DNA of 64,000 nucleotides from Eubacteriales bacterium (GTDB taxonomy: Bacteria > Bacillota > Clostridia > Lachnospirales > Lachnospiraceae): contig JAUNGB010000001.1 of assembly GCA_030524715.1 (NCBI GenBank), forward strand, positions 97,906-161,905. The letters are read 5' to 3'. Numbering within the stretch: position 1 is the first letter of the stretch; each line of letters opens with the position of its first letter. Position numbers and translations under genes: made by a program. Positions 42,759-53,100 of the stretch are shown piece by piece. The notes under the pieces were generated by a model. That model made no database searches, had not been told where the DNA came from, and saw nothing but the letters and a program-made list of their open reading frames with translations.

Positions 42759-43940
42759 ATGGATATTAATAAGATTCAGCATCTGCTTCTGGAATACGGT
42801 CTGGACGGCTGGCTGTTCACCGATTTCCATGGGCATGATTTTATTACACGGGAATTTCTTCACCTGGCGGAGCGAAAGGCCGACCGTGCCTGCACCCGCC
42901 GTATGTTTTACTACATTCCAGCCTCTGGAGAGCCTGTCAAAATTCTTTCTGCCATCGAACCGCTGCTTTTAGATCATCTTCCTGGCCGAAAGCTTCTTTA
43001 TCAGGGCATAAAAGGCCAGACCCAGGTGCTGTCGCAGTATTTTACACCTGGAATGCGTGTGGCCTGCCAGTACTCTCCCGGCGGCAACGTACCGGTTATC
43101 AGCTCTATGGATGCAGGGCTTGTGGAATATTTAAAATCATTTGGCCTGAAGCTGGAGCCCTCCGGCGATTTAATGCAGCATTTCGGTGCAGTCTTAACCG
43201 AACAGCAGATCGAAACTCATAAACAAGCTGGCGTAATCATCCACCGTATCCTGGATCGGACCTTCTCCTGGATCCGAAACAATCTGAATCAGGGCAATTT
43301 CATCGATGAATGGATGCTGCTGCAGGAAATGGAACGACTGATTTCCCTGGAACCTATTTTCATGGCTTCCCCGCCATTTTTTGGCATTGACGAGCATGCA
43401 TGTGACCCGGGATATGAACCGAAGGAGCAGGGTTCCAAACAGATCAAGGAGGGAAGCCGCCTGATCATCGACATTGCCGGGCGACTGCCGGAGGATGATG
43501 CCATCTACTACGATATCTCCTGGTGTATGAATGTAGGACCCCATATCGATCCGGAATATCAGAGAATTTTTGACATTGTCAACTACGCCCGCGCTCAGGC
43601 TGTCACATATATTCAGAATCATCTGAACGAAGATATTCCAGTTCATGGATGTGATGTGGATGCCCTGACTCAATCCATTTTCCGTGAAAAACAGTTAGAT
43701 CAATATATCATGCACCGAACCGGTCATAATATCGGGCACACCTGTCACGGCATTGGCGCCAATCTGGATGACTATGAGACCCACGACGACCGGTGCCTCC
43801 TTCCTGGCACCATGTTTTCTGTAGAACCCGGGATTTATACCCAACAGTACGGAGTGCGGTTGGAATTTGATGTACACATTACATTTGACAAGAAGGTTCA
43901 GATCTATGGACCTGTGCAGAATAAAATTTTAGTGATTTAA
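42759..43940 (+). CDS. M24-family metallopeptidase, Xaa-Pro aminopeptidase type
   Basis: The 393-residue protein follows AAGGAGCTGCTTTT. The M24 metal ligands can be followed in order: Asp in SRLIIDIAG, Asp in IYYDISWCM, His in TGHNIGHTCHGIG, Glu in FSVEPGIYTQQYG and Glu in RLEFDVHI. The N-terminal creatinase-like domain (residues about 1-150) is present. Xaa-Pro peptidases split the bond before proline. It is the last gene of the pcp/ECF run, ended by a hairpin at 43988. Confidence 0.88.
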   Translation: MDINKIQHLLLEYGLDGWLFTDFHGHDFITREFLHLAERKADRACTRRMFYYIPASGEPVKILSAIEPLLLDHLPGRKLLYQGIKGQTQVLSQYFTPGMRVACQYSPGGNVPVISSMDAGLVEYLKSFGLKLEPSGDLMQHFGAVLTEQQIETHKQAGVIIHRILDRTFSWIRNNLNQGNFIDEWMLLQEMERLISLEPIFMASPPFFGIDEHACDPGYEPKEQGSKQIKEGSRLIIDIAGRLPEDDAIYYDISWCMNVGPHIDPEYQRIFDIVNYARAQAVTYIQNHLNEDIPVHGCDVDALTQSIFREKQLDQYIMHRTGHNIGHTCHGIGANLDDYETHDDRCLLPGTMFSVEPGIYTQQYGVRLEFDVHITFDKKVQIYGPVQNKILVI

Positions 43941-43987
43941 TCAAAACTGTGTTTTGATTCGAAGCTTCTACATAGTATTCTCTCTTT

Positions 43988-44025
43988 CTGGCAGATATTT
44001 TTTAATCTGCCAGTTTCTTTTTCTT
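43988..44025 (+). terminator. Terminator of the pcp-ECF-M24 run
   Basis: CTGGCAGAT and ATCTGCCAG form a 9-bp stem with an 8-base loop, then TTTCTTTTTC. Confidence 0.85.
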
Positions 44026-44106
44026 CCCTCACAGCTTCCCAGGAAATTTACAATTCACGTCGTTGAACTTATGGCCGAAATATAGTATCATAAATATATC
44101 TACTGC

Positions 44107-44132
44107 TATAGTTTTATATACTAATAACTATA
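44107..44132. promoter_or_regulatory. Operator-like dyad upstream of the XRE gene
   Basis: TATAGTT and AACTATA are inverted around 12 bases, about 130 bp before the regulator start. The rest of 44026-44259 is AT-rich without a gene. Confidence 0.35.
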
Positions 44133-44259
44133 CAAAATTATACCAAGCCGACCATTTGGATACCGGCATTTTTTTAAATAGCTGTACGTTGATATGCTGT
44201 AAACAGGCCTGCACATTGCACACAGGAATTTAAAGTAAATCGAATACGGAGCTTGCCTT

Positions 44260-44604
44260 ATGAGTGAAATTGATTTTTCTAAAATTGGATTAAAAATGAA
44301 ACAGTTGAGAACGGAACAAGGGGTTACGCAAGAAAAGGTTGCAAAAGATTTGGACTGCACCACTGCATTTGTCAGCAATCTGGAGAACAACCGGACAAAG
44401 CTGAACCTGCGGGTCCTGCTTTACTATGCAAAGCTGTGCAATGTTTCGGTAGACACGCTGCTCCATGCTGGTGAAGTTCCCCAGGTAACTGGATCTTCCT
44501 CGGAGCAGCGGAACCGGGAACTCCTGGATATTTTCCAGACCTTTACCCCGGAGGAGCAAAAGAAGATTATTGAAATGTTAAAACTATGGAAATCAACATC
44601 ATAA
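44260..44604 (+). CDS. XRE-family regulator
   Basis: The 114-residue protein has a classic Cro/C1 helix-turn-helix at residues about 10-65 (LKMKQLRTEQGVTQEKVAKDLDCTTAFVSNLENNRTKLNLRVLLYYAKLCNVSVDTLL is the region). A short C-terminal segment of helices (LLDIFQTFTPEEQKKIIEMLKLW) follows. A GGAG box precedes the ATG. The product may control itself and the DUF6809 gene 57 bp downstream. Confidence 0.88.
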   Translation: MSEIDFSKIGLKMKQLRTEQGVTQEKVAKDLDCTTAFVSNLENNRTKLNLRVLLYYAKLCNVSVDTLLHAGEVPQVTGSSSEQRNRELLDIFQTFTPEEQKKIIEMLKLWKSTS

Positions 44605-44660
44605 TGTGAGCAAGCAATATCACAAAAGCAACTACGAAGCATGTGAGGAGGAATAGACAA

Positions 44661-44969
44661 ATGAAAAGCATTCTACAGCAATTATACGATGGCGAACTTT
44701 ACCCAGCAGAACAATTATGCTCCCAATTAGAAGAATATCGAGAAAAACGTGGTCAATACAGCAGCAATTATGAAAATTTCCTGCAGAAATTATCCAGCAT
44801 GAATCCCCAATTGGGCGAGCAGTTCTCACAGATCATGGAAGAACAGATGGAGCTGATTCCATATGAGGGCTCTGAGCTTTTTATCAACGGTTTCCGGATG
44901 GGTGCAAAAATGATGCTTGAGATCTTATGGCAGAAGGATATGGAAACATCTGAGAAAATCAAGGTTTAA
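44661..44969 (+). CDS. DUF6809-like small protein
   Basis: The ATG at 44661 lies behind GAGGAGGAATA, giving 102 residues. The pattern LQQLYDGELYPAEQ, then ELFINGFRMGAKMMLEIL, resembles DUF6809 proteins, common beside XRE regulators in Lachnospiraceae (from memory). The protein is helical with no membrane segment. The function is unknown. Confidence 0.65.
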   Translation: MKSILQQLYDGELYPAEQLCSQLEEYREKRGQYSSNYENFLQKLSSMNPQLGEQFSQIMEEQMELIPYEGSELFINGFRMGAKMMLEILWQKDMETSEKIKV

Positions 44970-45034
44970 CGTAACGGTAAGGACACACAGCATAATTGCC
45001 ATTTCAGGAAAATCAGGATAAAAGGAGATTCCCC

Positions 45035-45868
45035 ATGCCAAATATTATTGAAATAACCGACTTTTCTGCACCGGAGCTGGACATCTACGCCCGCCTTACA
45101 GAAGCCCAGCTGCTTCATTATTATGAACCGAAGGGCGGCCTGTTCATTGCAGAAAGCCCAAAGGTGATCGAGCGCGCCCTTGACGCCGGATGTGTTCCGG
45201 TTTCTTTTTTGCTGGAACGAAAACAGATCGAAGGACAGGCCAGAAGCGTGCTGTCACGCTGCAAGGATACTCCGGTCTACACGGCGGATTTTGACGTACT
45301 GACAAACCTGACCGGTTTCCAGCTGACCCGCGGCGTCCTGTGCGCCATGCTCCGCCCAAAGCTGCCTGACGTTGAAGCAATATGTGCCGGCGCACGCCGT
45401 ATTGCGGTACTGGAAAATGTTATGAATCCTACCAATATCGGGGCCATCTTCCGCTCTGCTGCTGCACTGAATATGGATGCAGTCCTGCTCACGCCTGCAT
45501 GCAGCGATCCCCTGTATCGGCGTGCTATCCGCGTAAGCATGGGCACGGTCTTTCAGATTCCATGGACCTTTCTGAGCCATGAGAATACCTGGTGGCCTCA
45601 GCCTGGCATGAAGCTTTTAAAACGGCTGGGCTTTCAGACGGCTGCCATGGCATTAAGCGATGATTCCATCAGCATTGAAGATCCTCGGCTTATGTCAGAA
45701 GAAAAACTGGCTATCGTGCTGGGAACGGAAGGGGATGGACTGGCCGCCGCAACCATTGCAGGCTGCGACTACACCGTCCGCATCCCCATGTCCCACGGGG
45801 TCGATTCTCTGAATGTAGCCGCAGCCAGTGCGGTTGCTTTCTGGCAGCTGGGAACCCGGCGGCCTTGA
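45035..45868 (+). CDS. SpoU/TrmH-family RNA 2'-O-methyltransferase
   Basis: From the ATG at 45035 (behind AAAGGAGATT) the enzyme has 277 residues. An N-terminal substrate domain leads to the SpoU motifs: motif 1 ENVMNPTNIGAIFRSAAALN, motif 2 LAIVLGTEGDGL, and motif 3 IPMSHGVDSLNVAAASAVAFW. These form the trefoil knot that binds S-adenosylmethionine. The target is rRNA or tRNA ribose; which one cannot be told from sequence. Confidence 0.92.
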   Translation: MPNIIEITDFSAPELDIYARLTEAQLLHYYEPKGGLFIAESPKVIERALDAGCVPVSFLLERKQIEGQARSVLSRCKDTPVYTADFDVLTNLTGFQLTRGVLCAMLRPKLPDVEAICAGARRIAVLENVMNPTNIGAIFRSAAALNMDAVLLTPACSDPLYRRAIRVSMGTVFQIPWTFLSHENTWWPQPGMKLLKRLGFQTAAMALSDDSISIEDPRLMSEEKLAIVLGTEGDGLAAATIAGCDYTVRIPMSHGVDSLNVAAASAVAFWQLGTRRP

Positions 45869-45895
45869 AAGCACAAGAGATATTTTATTTCCTGC

Positions 45896-46699
45896 TTATA
45901 ATGGAATCACTCCAATCACCACTGCAACGATGATCGATAAAATACTTACTGCCCAGACCCATGGAATCGAATATTTGATATGATCGCCAAGCTCCAGATC
46001 CAGCACTCCCAATCCCAGGAATACGGCTGGTGTCAGCGGGCTTATGGTAACTCCAACATTCTCCGCGATCAGCAGGGTTCTTGCCACAATCTCTGCCTCG
46101 ATTCCAAAATTGGCGCAAACTCCGATCACCACCGGAAGCAGACCGTAATAAAAGGCATCTGTTCCAAGACACATGATCAGCGGTACTGCAAAGGCAGCAA
46201 TGATAAAATGCGTGTACGGTCCCAATGCAGCCGGGATAATAGCTACGATCGTTGCTGCCATACTGTCCAGAATTCCGGTATTTTTCAAAACTCCGGTAAA
46301 TACTCCGGCTGCAAACAGCGTTACTACCATGCTCATGGCTGCCGTTCCATATTCTTTCAGCTTCTTATTCTGCATTTTCAGATCTGGTATATTAACGATC
46401 AGTCCGATTGCCAGACCCATCATGAAAACAAATGCAGACGGCAGCATATCCATCACCAGCAGCGCGATCACACCGATCGTCAACACATAGTTGATTAGAA
46501 GTCTTACCTTTGAGTTTTTGTCAAAACCAGGATTGGGAGCATCTTCCTTTTCAGTATGCTTCTGCGGCTCATCTGTCAAAGTTTCCTTGCCACGTTTCGA
46601 AATCTTCCCCTGCAAAAAAGCAACCACAAGCAGCAGTATTAACATCACCGCCTGAACCGGAATCAATGGATGCCATAAGTCAGAAGAATTCATATCCAA
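45896..46699 (-). pseudogene. CitMHS-type citrate/metal symporter, 5'-truncated
   Basis: The frame encodes 267 residues that match the second part of CitMHS transporters from DLWHPLIPVQ on, then about seven membrane segments with LGPYTHFIIAAFAVPLI and ENVGVTISPLTPAVFLGLG. Full-length relatives have about 430 residues, so the first 165 or so are missing. The first codons (GTATTGGATATGAATTC) join directly to the end of the DUF4387 gene, leaving only a TTG or internal ATG start. A working symporter is unlikely. Confidence 0.8.
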
Positions 46700-46938
46700 T
46701 ACTCAATCGGTACACGGGGAAGGCTGATCTTCGCCACCTGGATATGCTTCAGGCAGAAGATCTGCAGATCCTCCGGCTTTACCTGAAAGATTCCGGCAAT
46801 CAATGACCGCTCCCGCTCAAAGGCGGCTGCGACCCGCTCAGTATCTTCCACATTATTACAAAAGGCATCAATTGTCAGCCAGAATGGGCCTGCATTTTTG
46901 CTGCGAATATATTTTACAGTTGTTTCAATCGTATTCAT
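46690..46938 (-). CDS. DUF4387 (AtuA-associated) protein, 3'-truncated
   Basis: From the ATG at 46938 (behind GGAGGTGCAAA) the protein has 82 residues: YIRSKNAGPFWLTIDAFC near the start and DLQIFCLKHIQVAKISLPR near the end. DUF4387 proteins pair with DUF1446/AtuA proteins and are usually somewhat longer. Here the sequence stops seven residues after SLPR, at the junction with the CitM remnant, so the C-terminus is likely lost. It starts 28 bp after the AtuA stop. Confidence 0.75.
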   Translation of the reverse strand: MNTIETTVKYIRSKNAGPFWLTIDAFCNNVEDTERVAAAFERERSLIAGIFQVKPEDLQIFCLKHIQVAKISLPRVPIEYWI

Positions 46939-46965
46939 TTTGCACCTCCGGATTTTCATCATTTA

Positions 46966-48162
46966 TCAGACAGCCTCATAGGCAATACGAACCAGTTCCA
47001 GCGGATCTTCCACAGATACTGTGTGATACAGCTTAAATTCATAGATTGCACCTCGCTCCATTTCTGCAGGTGAGAAGATAAAGCTGTAAGAAGGCATCTG
47101 CTTTCCTTCAAAAATATTGTGATGAAGCAGCAGCGGATTAAATGCCTTCGTGATCTGCGTTGCCATTTCCTGAGTATCTGCTGTAACAGTCAGCATCATC
47201 AGTACTTCATTTGGCACATAGTTTTCCGGAGCTGCCATGCCGGAAACACCGTTGTAGCCGTAAGGACGGAGCCAGAAATCATAGCTGTCTCGTGAAATCC
47301 CTGCCTTTTCCAGCTTTTCTACACCAACCTTTGACACAGCCTCCACCCATTTCATCGGATCCTGCATCACCTTACGGTCGCGGATGCCTGCCATGCTGAC
47401 CGTCTGATATCCCACAGGGCCGGAACCCTCCAGCTTCAATGTGTATGGAAGATATTCGATCGTTGTCCCTTCCACCCGCACTGCAGTTTCGGACAATGCC
47501 GTATAGGTGGAATTTGCAGTGTCGATCCGGATGCCCGGCTCTGTCAGCTGGATCGGATTGGAATTTTCATAGATCAGATGGGCAGATACGGAATAGGGAG
47601 AAACGGTGCTTCCCGGCTGAACAGAACGGATTGTAAATCCCTTCTCATCTACCTCCATAAACACACCGCCCTGCAGGCCGGCGCTGGTACATACGCCGCC
47701 GCATTCTACCGTCTTTGCCGCATGCCAGCAGGAAGCCGGATCACAGCCCTTCATCAGCGGATAGGCAGCCATAACTGCGGTATCGGTGGACCGGCCGCCG
47801 ATGATAATGTCCGCGCCGTTCTTAAATGCCTCCTCATATGCCTCTGCGCCAAGCAATGCCACGATCGTACTGCAGTCATCAAAGGTTTTCTCCGAGATCT
47901 CAGGGGCGCCATGCAGCGCATTGATCTTTCCCTCCCGGTATTTCCGCTTGATCACCTCAGTATCCTGCTGAGAATAGATCTTTGCGATCTTCTTGTGAAT
48001 GCCTGCCTCCTCACAGATCTCACGGATCAATTCATACGCTGTATCAACGCCTTCATCTGAACCGCAGGTTCCTGCAGAACCGATGGTCATGGGGATTCCC
48101 AGCTTATGTGCCGCCTTATCTGAGTTCTCGAATAAGGTGCATTTGAGCAGAAATTTCCTCAT
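46966..48162 (-). CDS. AtuA-like (DUF1446) protein, probably 5'-truncated
   Basis: The frame from an ATG at 48162 gives 398 residues: GIPMTIGSAGTCGSDEGVD, GGRSTDTAVMAAYPLMKG, ECGGVCTSAGLQGGVFMEV and LRPYGYNGV are DUF1446 motifs. Relatives begin well before the IGSAG block with another 50-80 residues; here that part is replaced by sequence that belongs, on the other strand, to a LysR gene. Either a shortened protein is made or the gene is dead. DUF1446 proteins act in breakdown of branched or carboxylated substrates; the substrate here is unknown. Confidence 0.7.
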   Translation of the reverse strand: MRKFLLKCTLFENSDKAAHKLGIPMTIGSAGTCGSDEGVDTAYELIREICEEAGIHKKIAKIYSQQDTEVIKRKYREGKINALHGAPEISEKTFDDCSTIVALLGAEAYEEAFKNGADIIIGGRSTDTAVMAAYPLMKGCDPASCWHAAKTVECGGVCTSAGLQGGVFMEVDEKGFTIRSVQPGSTVSPYSVSAHLIYENSNPIQLTEPGIRIDTANSTYTALSETAVRVEGTTIEYLPYTLKLEGSGPVGYQTVSMAGIRDRKVMQDPMKWVEAVSKVGVEKLEKAGISRDSYDFWLRPYGYNGVSGMAAPENYVPNEVLMMLTVTADTQEMATQITKAFNPLLLHHNIFEGKQMPSYSFIFSPAEMERGAIYEFKLYHTVSVEDPLELVRIAYEAV

Positions 48163-48732
48163 GTAGAACTGATTCTGATCGAAGAACGCATGAGCGTCCT
48201 TCAGGAGATGGTTAAATGCGGAAAGGCTGATATGGCTTTTGTCTATCGGACACAGGAGCCCGATCTGGAATATCATCTGGTCCTGGACAATCCAATTTAT
48301 CTTCAGGTTCCCCCTTTCTTTCTGGAAGGGAAGACGGATTGGAAGCCTGGCATCCAAAATCCCTCCATATTGCCGGAAGCCTTATCCGGCCAGCCCATGA
48401 TCCTGCTGAAAAAAGGCCGCGGTATGCGCAATGCGGCGGATCGCCTTCTGATGCAGTTCCAAATTACTCCCGGCAAGATAGTTGAGACTGAGAGTATCCA
48501 TCTTGCCAGAAGTCTGGTACAGTTAAACAAAGGATTTACCTTCGTTCCCAGCATCGGGATCCATCACTTTTCCAGAAGCGACCATTCCAGCTTCTACTGC
48601 CAGATAAAAGATTATCCAATGAATCGGAGTCTGTACTGCTGCTATCGAAAAAATGGATATTTGACAGAGGCAGAACGTTTTTTAATCGACTTGATCCCGG
48701 GAATGCCGCTCTTCAATTATAATACTCATTGA
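48136..48732 (+). pseudogene. LysR-type regulator, 5'-truncated
   Basis: The frame opens after a TAA at 48133 and reads FEQKFPHVELILIEERMSVL, the normal start of the LysR ligand-binding domain, through to the stop at 48732. The DNA-binding half (about 90 residues) is absent. Its first bases abut the truncated AtuA gene on the other strand. One deletion would explain the loss of both 5' ends and the shared promoter region. Confidence 0.75.
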
Positions 48733-48745
48733 GCACACACCCAAA

Positions 48746-48777
48746 AAAGAGGCAGCATCTTTCCATGCTGCCTCTTT
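48746..48777. terminator. Bidirectional terminator between LysR remnant and uxuA
   Basis: AAAGAGGCAGCAT and ATGCTGCCTCTTT are perfectly inverted around six bases. Confidence 0.88.
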
Positions 48778-48798
48778 CCGATCACATTTAAAATCACA

Positions 48799-49902
48799 CT
48801 ATTTCTTTTCTTTCTTTTCTTCCGCCAGCTTATCCAGCAGATCCCATACACCAAGCATATACTGAGTGCCCAGCGCACGGTCGTACTTGCCATAGCCAGG
48901 ACGGCAGGTTCCAGGACCTTCCTCCCATAACTGACGGCCATGATCCGGACGGATGTATCCCTCATAACCGCAGTCATGATATGCGCGGAGAATATCGATG
49001 ATACCGGTCTCGCCGCAGCAGTCACGATGTGCTGCCTCGGAGAAATCTCCGTTAGGGAAGTGGTGGATGTTGCGGATATGAGCAAATGCGATACGGTCGC
49101 AATGCTTCCGAACGATAGCCGCCACATTGTTTTCCGGGTTTGCATTTAACGAACCGGAGCACAGGGTCAGGCAGTTGTACGGATCATCTACCAGAGCCAG
49201 GAACTTGTCAATCGCCTCTGCATCGGTTAGCAGACGGGGAAGTCCGAAGATATCCCACGGCGGATCATCCTGATGAATCGCCATCTTGATATCGCACTCA
49301 TGACATACCGGCATGATTGCTTCCAGGAAATATTTCAGGTTCTCCCAGAGAACCTCCTTTGTAACAGGTGCGTAGGCCTTAAACAGCTCATCCAGCTTTG
49401 CCATACGCTCCGGCTCCCAGCCAGGGAAGGTCATATTGTATTTCTCAGTAAAGTTCAGAATGTACTCTGCCATGGACTTGTAATCATCCTGGATCAGATC
49501 CTTCTGATAGAACAGTGCGGTGGAACCGTCTCCTACCGGGTGGAACAGATCGGTTCTGGTCCAGTCAAACACTGGCATAAAGTTGTAGCAGATCACCTTT
49601 ACTCCAAACTTGGAAAGGTTGCGGATCGTCTGCTTGTAGTTTTCAATATACTGATCTCTGGTGGGGAGTCCGATCTTAATATCATCGTGTACGTTAACAG
49701 ACTCCACTACATCCATATTGAAGCCGTATGGCTCTAACTGCTTCTGAACCTCTGCGATCTCATCAATCTCCCAGATCTCGCCCGGCATCTTGCTGTGAAG
49801 CGCCCAGACGATGCTTGTCACGCCTGGAATCTGCTTAATGTCAGATAAGGTAATCGGGTCATTGCCTTCCCCGTACCAGCGCCATCCCATCTGCATTGGC
49901 AT
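48799..49902 (-). CDS. uxuA: Mannonate dehydratase
   Basis: The 367-residue enzyme converts D-mannonate to 2-keto-3-deoxygluconate in hexuronate breakdown. It starts MPMQMGWRWYGEGNDPI behind AAGGAGG and carries the UxuA blocks VVESVNVHDDIKIG, ICYNFMPVFDWTRTDL, AIHQDDPPWDIFGLPR, CSGSLNANPEN and IRPDHGRQLW, with His/Asp/Cys residues that bind the metal. Length is normal. No other hexuronate genes are next to it in this window. Confidence 0.95.
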   Translation of the reverse strand: MPMQMGWRWYGEGNDPITLSDIKQIPGVTSIVWALHSKMPGEIWEIDEIAEVQKQLEPYGFNMDVVESVNVHDDIKIGLPTRDQYIENYKQTIRNLSKFGVKVICYNFMPVFDWTRTDLFHPVGDGSTALFYQKDLIQDDYKSMAEYILNFTEKYNMTFPGWEPERMAKLDELFKAYAPVTKEVLWENLKYFLEAIMPVCHECDIKMAIHQDDPPWDIFGLPRLLTDAEAIDKFLALVDDPYNCLTLCSGSLNANPENNVAAIVRKHCDRIAFAHIRNIHHFPNGDFSEAAHRDCCGETGIIDILRAYHDCGYEGYIRPDHGRQLWEEGPGTCRPGYGKYDRALGTQYMLGVWDLLDKLAEEKKEKK

Positions 49903-50103
49903 AAGTTATGTCCTCCTTAAATAAGTAATGTAGATTAATCATCGACTAACTGTTTCTATTTTATCAGATATCACAAAAAAAGTCACGGTTTTTGTTGATA
50001 AAATATAGAATTTACCATATTTTCTTTTCCGTTACATTTCTTTACCATCTATAAATCATTGCCTTTCCCAGGCAGACAGGATATTCTCTGTGGCTGCTGC
50101 TTA

Positions 50104-53100
50104 CTATCTGGAAGTTCCTCCCAGCCAGGTTTCCAGGCACCGCATTAACTGTTCAATATTCAGCGGCTTCGTCAGGTGTTCATTCATACCGGCATTCCGG
50201 CTCTGCCGGATGTCTTCTGCAAAGGCATTTGCAGTCATAGCGATGATGGGAATTCTGGATGCATCGCTGCGGGGAAGCCTTCGGATCGCAGCAGTAGCTT
50301 CGTATCCGTTCATGACCGGCATCTGAATATCCATAAAGATTATATCATAGTAATTCTCGCCCATTGCTTCGAATCGTTCCAGCGCCTCTTTTCCATTCTC
50401 TGCGCTTTCTACCACCACGCCTGTCTGTCCGATAATCTCTTCTGCAATTTCCCGGTTCAGTTCATTATCTTCCACCAGAAGAACCCGTTTTCCTGACAGA
50501 TCCGTTCCATCCGGCAGCTCCCGTTCTGCCAGCTCCTGCTTCCGATCTGTTTCGGCGATCTGATTAAACAGGTACACCAGCCGTGACTTAAACAGGGGCT
50601 TTGATATAAAGCCGTTCACCCCTGCATGGCGTGCCTCTTCCTCCACACCGCTCCAGTCATATGCAGACAGAATAATGATCGGAACATCCGGGCCTACCTG
50701 CTTCCGGATCTCCTGCGCCGTCTCGATCCCATCCATATCCGGCATCTTCCAGTCCAGGATCACAGCAAAGAAATCCTCATCCGCCTGATGCTACTCCAGC
50801 ACACGCTCCACGGCTTCCCTTCCGCTGAGAACGTATTCTCCTTTCATTCCAATATTATCCAGGATCAGGCAGGTCATCTCCCCGGAAGCTTTGTCATCAT
50901 CCGCTACCAGCACCGGAAGATCCGCCAGCTTTTCTGTATTCGGCGCTTCGGTATCCTGCAGCTTAAAAAACAGCGTTGCCACAAACTGGGTTCCTTTTCC
51001 GCTCTCGCTTTCTACGGTAATATCTCCGCCCATCCTGCGGGCAATATTTCTTGCTATGGTCATTCCAAGGCCGGTTCCCTCGATCTTGCTGACTCGCGAA
51101 TCCTCCTCTCGGCTGAATGGCTCAAACAGCTTTTCCTGAAATTCCTTGCTCATTCCGATTCCATTGTCACGGGAAATAAATTCATAACAGCCATATCCGT
51201 ATATATGGGAAGTCTTTTCATTGATCTCCATCTCGATGGTTCCGCCTGGAGGCGTATATTTTACCGCATTTCCCAGTATATTCATAAAAATCTGCTGCAT
51301 CCGCATGGAATCGCCGATCACATGCTCGTGCTCCACATTTGCAATCCGCACATGAAAATTATGCTTCTTTTCCTGCATGGAAGGACGGATCATGGTGACC
51401 AGATTTCAGATTTGATCCGATAAGCTGATTTCCTCCTCTGCCAAGTCGATCTTGCCGGATTCGATTTTGCTCATATCAAGAACCTCATTGATCAGAGACA
51501 AAAGATGCCGGCTGGAGACCGTTATCTTACCCAGACAATCCGCCACCCGCTCCTGATCATCCAGATACCGGGCTGCTATCGCCGTCATCCCGATAATCGC
51601 ATTCATAGGAGTCCGGATATCGTGACTCATCCTTGACATAAACTCACTTTTGGCTGCATTGGCATGATTGGCTGCCTCACACGCCTCCTTCAGTGCCTGC
51701 TGCTCCTTCTCTTCCTTCAGCTTGCTCTCCGTCACATCCTGTGCCACATACAGAGCCCGCTTCGGCCTGCCGTCGCTGGCCGTCTCAGCCAGCACCACCG
51801 TAGCCCGGATTCAGGCCTTTCTTCCGCTTGCATCCAGTGCCATGCGGTATTCAAATGCAGTCAGCGGATGCTCCCGGCTCAAAGCATCCATCAACCTCTG
51901 ATGATCCATATGTTCCAGATATTCTTCCCTGTCATCTGGATGAATAAATTTTTCAGCATACATCCGGGCTGCCTGGGTATAATTCCTCTCATCTCCCAGC
52001 ACACTGCCCACCTCTGCCTTCTGTGTCACAGGACGGAAGGAATCGTTCTCAAAATCAATATAATATGTGGCAAAGAACATACTGCTTAAGCTGTTGATAA
52101 TCGATATCTTTTCCATGGAATCTCTCCGCGCCTGTTCCTCTGCCTGCTTTTCCGCAGTAATATCCCGTCCCAGTATATTGACAACAATCTTCTTTCCCTG
52201 ACGGATATACAGGATATGGGCCTCAATCCAGCGTACAGCATCTCCCTTGTGCCGGTACTGATAAATTTCCTCCTTATAATCCTGTATATCCTTTGCCTTT
52301 TTCCGCAGATTCTCCAGCAAAAATGCCTGTTGAAAGGATTCCTTATCTGCATCTGCCACAACCAGCTTCAAAGCCCTCCAAATGGATTCATCGTACTTTC
52401 CTTCCCTCCGACTGTTCCGTTCTCCTTCCCTCAGCCAGATCCGCTCACCGATCCCGGTCTCCAGATCTACCGTATTTAATGTGCTGTATCTTGACTTGAT
52501 AATAGCAGCCATTCTCCGGTCATTCTGGGTACGCTCCTTCTCCCGCTTTGTCTGCTCATCCACGTCCTGAAAGGCCAGGATCGCATAACCGCCCTGTATT
52601 TTGCTTTTTTTAAAATAAGCAGATACCGAGATATACCGCCACTCACCATGGAGAAATCCCCGGCATACAAACGTCCGCTTCTTTTCGCCATTTTTCCATG
52701 CCAGCCGCATTGCTTCCAGAGAATACTGATTCCAAAATTCCTTCTGATCCTCCGGAGCAATGTACTGATTTCCCTCGCTGCTCATTACCTGGTCCCATAA
52801 AAAATGTCTGTCTTAATCGCCCGCTTGACCATTTCAGTGGTCCGCACCATATCCACATCACCGCTCTGAAGATCCACCACATACACGGCAAAGTTCGCAT
52901 CCCCCAGAGAATTGATGATCTCCTGATTCCGCATGTTGATCTCTTCCTGGTCCAGCCCGCTTTGAAACAGATCCTGAATTTCTCCCTGGTCAGCTTTGAC
53001 GATATTATAGGTGTCTGTACTTAAATTTGTCACTGTAATCATAAACGCTGGAATCGTATCCTCCCAACGGAGCCGTGTGGCTGCGATCTCTACCGCTTTG

